Source: CAYUYM01 sp964449305 (lineage in GTDB: Bacteria; Bacteroidota; Ignavibacteria; SZUA-365; CAYQST01). From it: 64,000 bases of DNA. Below, in pieces: positions 44,218-52,746 of the stretch. The DNA lies in NCBI GenBank assembly GCA_964449305.1, contig CAYUYM010000002.1:27442-91441 (forward strand). Reading direction: 5' to 3'. Below the pieces are notes generated by a model that was not told where the DNA came from, did no database searches, and was given only the letters and a program-made list of their open reading frames with translations. The position numbers and the translations under genes were made by a program. Within the stretch, counting starts at the first letter, position 1. Each line of letters starts with the position of its first letter.

Positions 44218-44724
44218 ATGAAACTCACTCTGTTCACCGCAATCATCCTGCTGTCATTGAGCTCGCTCGCGACGGCCCAGGATCTCACAGGCGTCGACTT
44301 CAACCTGCAGGACATCAATGGCGACGAGCGCTCCTTTCAGGAGCTCCTCAAGCAGAAGCAGGCCGTCGGCAAGGGCGTCATCATCGTCAGCTTCTGGGCA
44401 CTCTGGTGCGAGCCCTGCAAGCAGGAGATGAAGGCGATGGCCCCCGTCTTCGACAAGTACAAGGACAAGAACCTCACCTACCTCGCGATCAGCGTGGACA
44501 ACATCCGCAGCAGCGCCAAGGTGAAGTCCTACGTCAGCGCACAGGGGCTGCCCTACGAATTCTGGCTCGATCCAAGCAGCGAGGTGTTCAAGAAACTCAA
44601 CGGCACCGGCATGCCCTACTCGCTCATCATCGACACCAACGGCAAGCTGATTGCCAAGCATCAGGGTTTCTTCGCCGGCGACGAGGCGAAGATCGAGGAA
44701 GAAATCAAGCGCGTGCTGGAGTGA
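44218..44724 (+). CDS. TlpA/ResA-like exported thioredoxin-family protein
   Basis: A 168-residue protein with a signal peptide (LTLFTAIILLSLSSLATAQ), then a TlpA-type fold: LTGVDFNLQDINGDERSFQEL, active site FWALWCEPCKQEMK (C-x2-C about residue 63), LAISVDNIRSSAKVKSYVSAQG and MPYSLIIDTNGKL (cis-Pro). It acts in the periplasm, reducing disulfides or delivering electrons. Its stop is 2 nt before the start of an outer-membrane protein gene, so the two are tightly coupled. Confidence 0.9.
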   Translation: MKLTLFTAIILLSLSSLATAQDLTGVDFNLQDINGDERSFQELLKQKQAVGKGVIIVSFWALWCEPCKQEMKAMAPVFDKYKDKNLTYLAISVDNIRSSAKVKSYVSAQGLPYEFWLDPSSEVFKKLNGTGMPYSLIIDTNGKLIAKHQGFFAGDEAKIEEEIKRVLE

Positions 44725-44726
44725 TC

Positions 44727-46349
44727 ATGACACGAGTGAGACTCGCCGCCCTCATCCTGTTCCTCCTGCCGGCCGCAACAGCGCTGGCACAGGTGGAGTA
44801 TTCCGTCGGCAACCAGGCGCGCTATGGAAACGGCATCCAGTTCAGCGGCGGGGCGCAGACGCAGAAGGAGTACATCGAGAACCAGACCAACGTCCGCCTC
44901 TTCTGGAACAACTTCACCATCGGGATGCAGTACCTGTACGACGATCCACCCGAGTTCGGACCGCGGTACCAGGGCATCAAGAAGCGCTACGTGGAATACG
45001 CCAACTCGGGGCTCGAGCTCCGCGCGGGGGATTTCTACACGCTCTACGGCAAGGGCCTCGCGATGAACCTCTTCGAGAACCGCGGCATCAACTACGACAC
45101 CGGGCTCGACGGTCTGCGCGGCACGTATCAGAACAGCCATGTCAAGGGCATCGTCGCCGCCGGCCGCATGCGGTACTACGACCTGAACAGTCCGGACATC
45201 ATGGAGGAGTACACGGTGAAAAGCGGCCACGTCATGGTCACACCGATCCGCCACCTGAGCATCGGTGGAAGCATCGTGGGCGTCGACGCGGCCCTGCCTT
45301 TCTCGTTCGGGACGGCCAGCCTCCGCGCCGAGATTCCCGAGCTCATGATGAGCCTCCGGCTCGCTGGCTTCGACCTCTATGCCGCCTACGCCTCCAAGCA
45401 CAGCTGGGGAACACGGGCCGTCGGCACCAACACCTGGGAGAAGTTCGATCGCACCGGGGACGCCATCTACGGCAGCCTCGGCTACACCTCCGACGAGGGT
45501 TTCGGCTTCACCTTTGAGTACAAGGACTACCGGTTCGACCCGGTCAACACCGCCCTCACGCTCACGGACATGCGCCGACCCACACGCGCCCTCCCGATGC
45601 AGAATCCCCCCGTGGGGTACAAGGAGCATTCCTTCTACTTCCTCAACCGCCGGCCGCATGTGATCGACTTCAACGACGAGATCGGAATGCAGCTCGATGC
45701 GTTCTACTCCCTCACCCCGGAGATCACCCTCAACCTCAATGGTTCCATTGCGAGCCGCCAGAAGAGCTACTACATGAAGAACGGCGAGTACGTCGCCATC
45801 GAGCGCGACAACCCGCTCTTCCCGGCGATGAACGTCGAGTTCTCCCCGTTCTACGAGCTCTATGCGGAGGTGGAATGGTACTTTGACGGACAGTCGTATG
45901 TCCGCGCCGCGATCAACAAGCGCTACGATGTGCAGTCCTTCGAGACCTACGGCAAGCCCGTGCATCTGGTCTCGAGCTTCACCGTGCCGATGCGCATCGA
46001 GTACATGCTCGACGAGGCGTACAGCGTGGCCCTGGGCCTCGAGGAGCAGTGGTTCCATGATTCCGTGGTGAAGCAGAACGTGGACTACTTCAACCAGTAT
46101 GTATCGCTGACCTTCTCGAAGGCGGCGGCGTATTCCGCCAACCTTCGGATGGAGTACACCACCGACGAGACGGATCAGTCGGGCCGGCAGTTCTGGATCA
46201 CCGGTGAGTTCACGTACCGGCTGGGTGCGGCCCACATGGCCACCATCAGCTACGGCACGGAACGCGGCGGTCTGGTCTGCTCCAGCGGCATCTGCCGCAA
46301 CGTGCTGCCCTTCGAGGGCGTGCGCATGTCGCTCCTGACCCAGCTATAG
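44727..46349 (+). CDS. Outer-membrane protein of unknown function (possibly DUF6029 family)
   Basis: A 540-residue protein with a signal peptide (LAALILFLLPAATALAQ) and a long series of amphipathic strands (NNFTIGMQYLYDDP, ELRAGDFYTLYGKGLAMNLFENR, ALGLEEQWFHDS region, GEFTYRLGAAHMATISYG). The GDFYTLYGKGLAMN stretch is characteristic of Bacteroidota proteins I recall as DUF6029, but the name is not certain. It ends in hydrophobic MSLLTQL. GGAG in the TlpA 3' end serves as ribosome site. The partner TlpA protein suggests disulfide chemistry in its maturation or function. Confidence 0.75.
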   Translation: MTRVRLAALILFLLPAATALAQVEYSVGNQARYGNGIQFSGGAQTQKEYIENQTNVRLFWNNFTIGMQYLYDDPPEFGPRYQGIKKRYVEYANSGLELRAGDFYTLYGKGLAMNLFENRGINYDTGLDGLRGTYQNSHVKGIVAAGRMRYYDLNSPDIMEEYTVKSGHVMVTPIRHLSIGGSIVGVDAALPFSFGTASLRAEIPELMMSLRLAGFDLYAAYASKHSWGTRAVGTNTWEKFDRTGDAIYGSLGYTSDEGFGFTFEYKDYRFDPVNTALTLTDMRRPTRALPMQNPPVGYKEHSFYFLNRRPHVIDFNDEIGMQLDAFYSLTPEITLNLNGSIASRQKSYYMKNGEYVAIERDNPLFPAMNVEFSPFYELYAEVEWYFDGQSYVRAAINKRYDVQSFETYGKPVHLVSSFTVPMRIEYMLDEAYSVALGLEEQWFHDSVVKQNVDYFNQYVSLTFSKAAAYSANLRMEYTTDETDQSGRQFWITGEFTYRLGAAHMATISYGTERGGLVCSSGICRNVLPFEGVRMSLLTQL

Positions 46350-46486
46350 GAAACCAACGAACACCGGGGAACGACGACGCCCGCAGATCCGGGCGCGATC
46401 CCCATGGAAACGATCATTCGATTATCGGCTGCCCGGGTGTTGCCCGCGCGGCGTTTCGCCTGCAACGATGCAGGCATGAGGTATGC

Positions 46487-48055
46487 ATGGAAAAGGAAAT
46501 CATCATCAATGCGGAGGAGAACCAGCACCGCATTGCGATTGTCGAGGATGGACGGCTGGTGGAATTGTTCATCGAAAGCGAGGAACGCGAGCGCATGGTG
46601 GGCGACATCTACCTGGGCCAGGTGGCCAAGGTGATGCCCGGCATCAAGGCCGCGTTTGTCAACATCGGTCTGGAGCAGGATGCGTTCCTCCACTTCTCGG
46701 ATCTGAGTGATCACTTCCGCGACTCCCTCCAGTCCGGGACCGAGGGGGCGGACGATGTGGTCGATGAGAAGGAGGACGAGGGTGGTGACAAGCGGGGGGG
46801 GCGCCGCCGCCGCGATTCCCGCGCACGTGTCGCCATCCAGCGCGGGCAGGATGTGGTGGTCCAGGTGTTCAAGGAACCGGTGGGGAGCAAGGGCGTCCGC
46901 GTCACCACCGAGGTGTCGCTGCCCGGGCGCTTTCTCGTGCTCATGCCGTTCGAGAACAGTGTTGGCGTGTCGCGCAAGATCCAGAACTTCAAGGAGCGCC
47001 GCCGGCTCCGGCGCATCGCGCACTCCATACTGCCCCCGGGCTACGGCGGCATCATCCGCACCGTGGCACAGGACAGGGACGAGGAGGTGCTGAAGGCCGA
47101 TCTGCTCGCCCTCATGCAGACCTGGCGCGGCATCGAGCGCACCATGAAGAAATCCCGCCCGCCGACGCTCCTGCACAAGGACATGAACGCCTCGTCGAGC
47201 GCCATCCGCGACATGTTCAGCGAGGACGTGACGCGCGTCGTGCTCGATTCCCCCAAGCTGTATCGCGAAATCCGCGGCTATGTCAACCTTGTCGCCCCCC
47301 ACAAGGTGGATGCCATCCAACTCTATCAGGGGCGTGTGCCGATCTTCGACCACATCGGCGTCGAGAAGCAGATCCAGGAATCCTTCAACAGCAAGGTCTG
47401 GCTCAAGAGCGGCGGCTACATCATCATCGAGCACACCGAGGCCATGAAGGTGATCGATGTGAACAGCGGCCGCTATGCGAAGAAACAGGAGCAGGAGCTC
47501 AACTCGCTCAAGACCAACCTCGAGGCGGCGCGCGAGATCGCCCGGCAGATCCGGCTCCGCGACCTTGGCGGCATCATCGTCATCGACTACATCGACATGG
47601 ACCACGAGGAGAACCGTCGGAAGCTGTTCGAGGAGATGAAGCGCGAAATGCGGCGCGACCGCGCCAAGTACACCATCCTGCCCGTGAGTGAGTTCGGCCT
47701 CATGCAGATCACGCGCCAGCGCATACGCGAAAGCGTGCAGATCTCGTTCACGGAAGCGTGCCCACTCTGCCATGGCGAGGGGCGCATCCAGTCCAAGGCC
47801 TTCATCCTCACACGCATCGAACGCTGGCTGCGCCGCTTCCGCCTCACATCGAAGGAGATGCGCCTCGCACTCCATGTGCATCCCGCCCATGCCGCGTTCC
47901 TGACGGAGGGCGCGCTCTCCCCGCTGCTGCGCCTTATGCTGCGCCACTTCGTCCGCATCCGCCTCATGCCCGACTCCTCGCTGGCGGCCGATGAGTTCCG
48001 CTTCGTCTCGCGCCGCACCGGCCGCGACCTGACGCGGGAGTTCACCACACCCTGA
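46487..48055 (+). CDS. rng: Ribonuclease G (RNase E/G family)
   Basis: A 522-residue RNase E/G without the long RNase E tail. The S1 domain (about 35-140) has GDIYLGQVAKVMPGIKAAFVNIG, interrupted by an acidic then Arg-rich insert (about 85-115). The catalytic core contains VIDVNSGRY and IVIDYIDMDHEENR with the two metal-binding Asp, and the zinc-link Cys pair is in EACPLCHGEGRIQ. It processes rRNA and decays mRNA. The ATG at 46487 follows ATGAGGTATGC, with AGG as a weak site. Confidence 0.94.
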   Translation: MEKEIIINAEENQHRIAIVEDGRLVELFIESEERERMVGDIYLGQVAKVMPGIKAAFVNIGLEQDAFLHFSDLSDHFRDSLQSGTEGADDVVDEKEDEGGDKRGGRRRRDSRARVAIQRGQDVVVQVFKEPVGSKGVRVTTEVSLPGRFLVLMPFENSVGVSRKIQNFKERRRLRRIAHSILPPGYGGIIRTVAQDRDEEVLKADLLALMQTWRGIERTMKKSRPPTLLHKDMNASSSAIRDMFSEDVTRVVLDSPKLYREIRGYVNLVAPHKVDAIQLYQGRVPIFDHIGVEKQIQESFNSKVWLKSGGYIIIEHTEAMKVIDVNSGRYAKKQEQELNSLKTNLEAAREIARQIRLRDLGGIIVIDYIDMDHEENRRKLFEEMKREMRRDRAKYTILPVSEFGLMQITRQRIRESVQISFTEACPLCHGEGRIQSKAFILTRIERWLRRFRLTSKEMRLALHVHPAHAAFLTEGALSPLLRLMLRHFVRIRLMPDSSLAADEFRFVSRRTGRDLTREFTTP

Positions 48056-48204
48056 TGTGGGCGGATACCGCGCAAATTGATATATTCAACGTCTGAATGA
48101 GGACCGGCGCGGGCGGCGCATCGCGCCTGCATGGAGGCGTCTTCACGTCAAGTCCCGTCCCCCCGGCTTTCTCGCCATGCTTCCCCCAGATCAAGGAGCC
48201 ATCG

Positions 48205-50457
48205 ATGACGATCAACTTCGACATGATTCAGGCCCTCTACGCCCGGTATCCGGACGTGGTGGCCGCAGCAACCTCGCTCCTCGGCCGTCCCCTCACCTTT
48301 GCCGAGAAGATCCTCTACGCCCACCTGTGGGAGACGCCGGCGGTGCCGCTGAAGCGCCTGAAGGATTACGCGGACTTCAAACCCGACCGCGTCGCCATGC
48401 AGGATGCGACCGCGCAGATGGCCCTGCTGCAGTTCATGAGCGCCGGCATTCCACGCGTTGCCGCTCCCTCCACCGTGCATTGCGACCACCTCATCCTTGC
48501 GGAGAAGGGCGCGAAGGAGGATCTCATCGCCGCCAAGGACCTCAACCGTGAGGTGTACGATTTCCTCTCGTCCGTGTCCGCACGCTTCGGCATCGGGTTC
48601 TGGAAACCCGGCGCGGGCATCATCCACCAGGTGGTGCTCGAACACTATGCGTTTCCGGGCGGCATGATGATCGGCACCGATTCCCACACCCCCAACGCCG
48701 GCGGGCTCGGCATGGTCGCCATCGGCGTCGGCGGCGCCGATGCCGTGGATGTGATGGCCGGCATGCCCTGGGAGCTCAAATTCCCGAAACTCATCGGCGT
48801 GCACCTCACCGGGCGGCTGCAGGGCTGGACCTCGCCGAAGGATGTCATCCTCAAGCTGGCGGGCATCCTCACCGTGAAGGGCGGCACCGGCGCCATCGTC
48901 GAGTACTTCGGCGAGGGCTGCCGCAGCATCTCCGCCACAGGCAAGGGCACCATCTGCAACATGGGCGCCGAAATCGGTGCCACAACGTCCGTCTTCCCCT
49001 ACGACGAGAAGATGCACGCCTATCTCCGTTCCACGGATCGTGCGGATCTCGCCGACGCGGCAGACGCCATCGCCCACATCCTCCGGGCCGATCCCGAGGT
49101 GGAGGCCGATCCCGCGTCGTACTACGACCAGGTGATCGAGATCGATCTCTCCACCCTGGAACCACACATCAACGGCCCCTTCACACCCGACCGCGCCCAC
49201 CCGATCTCCGGGTTCGCCCAGGCAGTGCGCGACAACGGCTGGCCCGCGGAGCTTCGCGTGGCCCTCATCGGTTCGTGCACCAACTCAAGCTACGAGGACA
49301 TCGACCGCGTCGCAGCCATCGCCCGCCAGGCACGCGCGCTCGGCATCCGCGCGAAATCCGAGTTCATCATCACGCCGGGATCGGAGCAGGTGCGTGCCAC
49401 CATCGAGCGCGATGGGCAGCTCGCCGAGCTCGAGGCGATCGGTGGCCAGGTGCTTGCCAATGCCTGCGGGCCCTGCATCGGCCAGTGGAAGCGCCATGAT
49501 GTGCAGAAGGGTGACAGGAACTCCATCATCACCTCGTTCAACCGCAATTTCACGGGGCGCAATGACGGCAACCCGGACACACACGCCTTCGTGGCCTCGC
49601 CGGAAACGGTCGCCGCCTTCGCCATCGCGGGCAGTCTGACGATCGATTTCACACGCGAACCCGTGGCGAACGCCTCCGGAGAAAAGGTCATGCTCACTCC
49701 CCCGACCGGAGACGAACTCCCGGCGGAAGGCTTCGTGCCCGATCCCGACGGGTATGTGGATCCCCCGGCGGATGGCAGCGCGGTGAACGTGGTGATCGAC
49801 CCCGCATCCAAGCGTCTCCAGGCTCTGGCACCCTTTCCCGCACCCGTCGCCGATGAATACACGGCCATGCCGCTGCTGCTCAAGGTGAAGGGCAAATGCA
49901 CCACCGACCACATCTCCATGGCCGGTCCGTGGCTGCGCTTCCGTGGACACCTCGACAACATCTCGAACAACATGTTCATCGGCGCCATCAACGCCTTCAA
50001 CGACACAGCCAACTCGGTGCGGAACCGCATCACCGACACCTGCGACGAGGTGCCGAACGTGGCACGCGCCTACAAGGCCGCGGGGATGCCCTGGGTGGTG
50101 GTGGGTGATGAAAACTATGGCGAGGGGTCGTCACGCGAACACGCCGCCATGGAGCCACGCCATCTCGGTGGCCGCGTCATCATCGTGAAATCCTTCGCGC
50201 GCATCCACGAGACCAACCTCAAGAAGCAGGGCATGCTGCCACTCACCTTCGCGAACCCGGCGGACTACGACCTCGTCCGTGAAGGCGATCGCTTCTCCAT
50301 CGACATCGCAGCCCTCGCCCCCGGCGTGCCCCTGCATGCCGTGATCATCCACGACGATGGCGGCACCGATGCCATCGTGCTCAACCACACCTTCAACGGG
50401 CAGCAGATCGGCTGGTTCCGCGCCGGCTCGGCCCTCAATCTGATCGCAGGCCGCTGA
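48205..50457 (+). CDS. Aconitate hydratase (mitochondrial-type AcnA)
   Basis: A 750-residue aconitase of the mitochondrial-like clade. The [4Fe-4S] ligands are Cys in [13 protein letters not shown] and two in [11 protein letters not shown]. Other motifs: [39 protein letters not shown], and the swivel domain with [23 protein letters not shown]. It isomerises citrate to isocitrate in the TCA cycle. AAGGAG lies 8 nt before the ATG at 48205. TTGATATATTCAA, a 13-nt inverted repeat at 48077, may be part of its promoter. A terminator follows. Confidence 0.96.
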   Translation: MTINFDMIQALYARYPDVVAAATSLLGRPLTFAEKILYAHLWETPAVPLKRLKDYADFKPDRVAMQDATAQMALLQFMSAGIPRVAAPSTVHCDHLILAEKGAKEDLIAAKDLNREVYDFLSSVSARFGIGFWKPGAGIIHQVVLEHYAFPGGMMIGTDSHTPNAGGLGMVAIGVGGADAVDVMAGMPWELKFPKLIGVHLTGRLQGWTSPKDVILKLAGILTVKGGTGAIVEYFGEGCRSISATGKGTICNMGAEIGATTSVFPYDEKMHAYLRSTDRADLADAADAIAHILRADPEVEADPASYYDQVIEIDLSTLEPHINGPFTPDRAHPISGFAQAVRDNGWPAELRVALIGSCTNSSYEDIDRVAAIARQARALGIRAKSEFIITPGSEQVRATIERDGQLAELEAIGGQVLANACGPCIGQWKRHDVQKGDRNSIITSFNRNFTGRNDGNPDTHAFVASPETVAAFAIAGSLTIDFTREPVANASGEKVMLTPPTGDELPAEGFVPDPDGYVDPPADGSAVNVVIDPASKRLQALAPFPAPVADEYTAMPLLLKVKGKCTTDHISMAGPWLRFRGHLDNISNNMFIGAINAFNDTANSVRNRITDTCDEVPNVARAYKAAGMPWVVVGDENYGEGSSREHAAMEPRHLGGRVIIVKSFARIHETNLKKQGMLPLTFANPADYDLVREGDRFSIDIAALAPGVPLHAVIIHDDGGTDAIVLNHTFNGQQIGWFRAGSALNLIAGR

Positions 50458-50477
50458 TCCGTCTCCTCTGAAATATG

Positions 50478-50503
50478 CGGGCGACATCAGTCGCCCGTTT
50501 TTT
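50478..50503 (+). terminator. Rho-independent terminator of the aconitase gene
   Basis: A perfect 8-bp stem CGGGCGAC / GTCGCCCG with a 4-nt loop (ATCA), followed by six T, 20 nt past the stop codon. Confidence 0.92.
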
Positions 50504-50517
50504 CATGCCCTCCACGC

Positions 50518-52467
50518 TCACCGGTGCCGCAGGCAGCCGATGGGGGGTTTGATGATGTTCACAGGCAGCGCCACCCGCCGTGGGCACCGTGGTCCGGCAA
50601 GCTGCCCGCTGTCGGCGCACAGCTCCAGCGTGCGTATCCCCACCGGTGTCGGGAAGGTCTGCCGCAGCATCTCGGGACGCGTGGCAGCCAGGGTCCCCAT
50701 CATCCGTCCCCAGATGGGTGCCGCCGCCGTCCCGCCATACCGGTACGCTCCCTGCAGCGTCGTCGAAGGCTTGTCGTATCCGATCCAGATTGCCGTGGCC
50801 ATCGATGGCGTGTATCCCGCAAACCAGGCGTCGGCGCTGTTCTGCGTCGTCCCCGTCTTGCCAGCCGCCGGCCCGCGGTAGAACTTCCGGATCACCGAGG
50901 CTGTGCCGCTGTCCACCACGGGTTGAAGCACCTGCGTCACCAGGTGACAGGTCTCCGCATCCACCACCCGCGCGCTGTCGGGCGTCACACGCCACAGCAC
51001 GTTGTGGTTGCGATCCTCGATGCGCAGGATGGCATACGGCTTCGCCCGCATGCCCATCGCCGGGAACACGGCGATGGCTCCGGCCAGCTCAAGCGGCGAC
51101 ACCGCCCCCGTCCCCAGCGCCAGCGAGGGCACGCGCGGCAGCGGGGAGGTGATGCCGCAGCGCCGGGCAAAGGCGGCCACGGAGTCGGGATTCGTGAGGT
51201 TCGTGATCGCATACGCCGCGGCCAGGTTCAGCGAGTTGCGCACGGCGGTCATCATCGGCACGGGGCCGTTGGTCGAGGCGCCCTCGTCGTTCTCCGGCCG
51301 CCATTCGTTCGCCCTCCCGGCATTCACCACCAGCGGTGCGTCCATCAGCGGCGTCGCCAGCGTGAAACCCGCTTCGAGGAGCGTGCCATACAGGAAGGGC
51401 TTGAACGCCGACCCCGGCTGCCGACGTGCGAGCGTCGCGCGGTTCCACCCGGCCGGATCCGCCGACGGCCCCCCGCCGATCATCGCGAGGATGCGCCCCG
51501 TCCATGGCTCCACCGTCACCAGCGCGGCCTGCACGTCCTTCATGCCTGCGGGGAACAGCGCGAACTGCTGGCTCACCGCTGTCTCCGCCGCCCGCTGCAC
51601 GTCGGACTCGAGTGTCGTGATGATGGAAAGCTGGTCCGTGTTCAGGTCTCTCCCGAGCGCCTTGAGGATGCCCGCCGCCTCGTGCCGCACATGCTCGATG
51701 AACGCCCTGCCGATCACCCGACGCATCTGCAGGCCCAGCGGCCGCTTCTTCAACGTCCGATACTCCGCCTCGGAGAGCGAGCCGACCTCCACCAGGTTCG
51801 CCATCACCTCGTTGCGCCGCTCCAGCGCACGCTGCGGATTCTTCTCCGGATCGTAGTTCGCCGGCGATTTCAGCAGGGCGATGATGCTCGCACTCTGCGG
51901 GATGTCGAGCTGATCCGGTGTCCTTCCGAAGTACTCCATGGCCGCAGCCCAGATCCCGTACACGCCATGTCCGAAATACACCGTGTTCAGGTACATGAGC
52001 AGGATCTGCTGCTTGCTGTAGGCCTTCTCCAGGTCCTGCGCCAGCTCGATCTCGTTGATCTTTCGCGAAATGGTCTGCTCCGACGACAGGAACAGGTTCC
52101 GCGCGAGCTGCATGGTGATGGTGCTGCCGCCCTCCTTGTGGCCGGTCAGCGTCCGCCAGAGCGCACGCCCGAGCCCCTTGATCGAGACGCCGTTGTGCGA
52201 CCAGAACTCCCTGTCCTCTGTCGCGATCAGGACGTTCACCACATGGGGCGAAACCTGGGAAAGCTGCGTCACCTCCACGCGGCGCCGCTCGCCGAGGTAG
52301 CCGAGGAAGCGCCCGTCCGCTGCCAGCACCTGCGAAGCGTAGCGGATCGTGATCGGGGGGAGATTCTGCGCATGCACCACGGTGGGTGAAAGCGCAAGGA
52401 GCAGACACACCAGTGCCCGGAAAAATGGACGTGGGAATAAGCGTGGGGTGGGATGGAAGTGTCGCAT
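50518..52467 (-). CDS. Class A penicillin-binding protein (PBP1-like)
   Basis: A 649-residue bifunctional peptidoglycan synthase. N-terminal signal/anchor (FFRALVCLLLALSPTVVHA), then GT51 glycosyltransferase with IATEDREFWSHNGVSIKGLGR (catalytic Glu), GGSTITMQLARNLFLS and RKINEIELAQDLE. The transpeptidase has SxxK in RQPGSAFKPFLYG, SxN in RNSLNLAAAYA and KTGTT. A C-terminal tail has two Cys (CADSGQLAGPRCPR). It polymerises and cross-links glycan strands in the periplasm. The ATG at 52467 gives this standard layout; a longer in-frame extension upstream is not coding. Confidence 0.95.
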   Translation of the reverse strand: MRHFHPTPRLFPRPFFRALVCLLLALSPTVVHAQNLPPITIRYASQVLAADGRFLGYLGERRRVEVTQLSQVSPHVVNVLIATEDREFWSHNGVSIKGLGRALWRTLTGHKEGGSTITMQLARNLFLSSEQTISRKINEIELAQDLEKAYSKQQILLMYLNTVYFGHGVYGIWAAAMEYFGRTPDQLDIPQSASIIALLKSPANYDPEKNPQRALERRNEVMANLVEVGSLSEAEYRTLKKRPLGLQMRRVIGRAFIEHVRHEAAGILKALGRDLNTDQLSIITTLESDVQRAAETAVSQQFALFPAGMKDVQAALVTVEPWTGRILAMIGGGPSADPAGWNRATLARRQPGSAFKPFLYGTLLEAGFTLATPLMDAPLVVNAGRANEWRPENDEGASTNGPVPMMTAVRNSLNLAAAYAITNLTNPDSVAAFARRCGITSPLPRVPSLALGTGAVSPLELAGAIAVFPAMGMRAKPYAILRIEDRNHNVLWRVTPDSARVVDAETCHLVTQVLQPVVDSGTASVIRKFYRGPAAGKTGTTQNSADAWFAGYTPSMATAIWIGYDKPSTTLQGAYRYGGTAAAPIWGRMMGTLAATRPEMLRQTFPTPVGIRTLELCADSGQLAGPRCPRRVALPVNIIKPPIGCLRHR

Positions 52468-52746
52468 GGGCAACAAAATACCATCCCTCCGGCATCGGGG
52501 AAAGATGTGCATGGGGAAGTGACCGGTGGGGGATGTCGGGAAGGGGAACGGAATTTGCGCGTTCGGTGCTAATTTGGAGGAGCGGATGAAGGATGCCCGA
52601 ACAACAACATGAGACGGAGGCAGCATGCCACATTTCACTCCCGACATCAGGGCGCTTCCCGATGAACTCCTTCCTGGCCGATCTCTGTGCCCACCGGGAA
52701 GATGTTCGCCTCCAAGGCCGACGCGGCATCCGGCCGGTAAGCGGAC

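Noticed and set aside
48077..48089. FNR/CRP-type operator TTGATATATTCAA before the aconitase gene
   Set aside because: The dyad is one base off the TTGAT-N4-ATCAA spacing, and a single short AT-rich inverted repeat may be only a -10 region. No regulator evidence.
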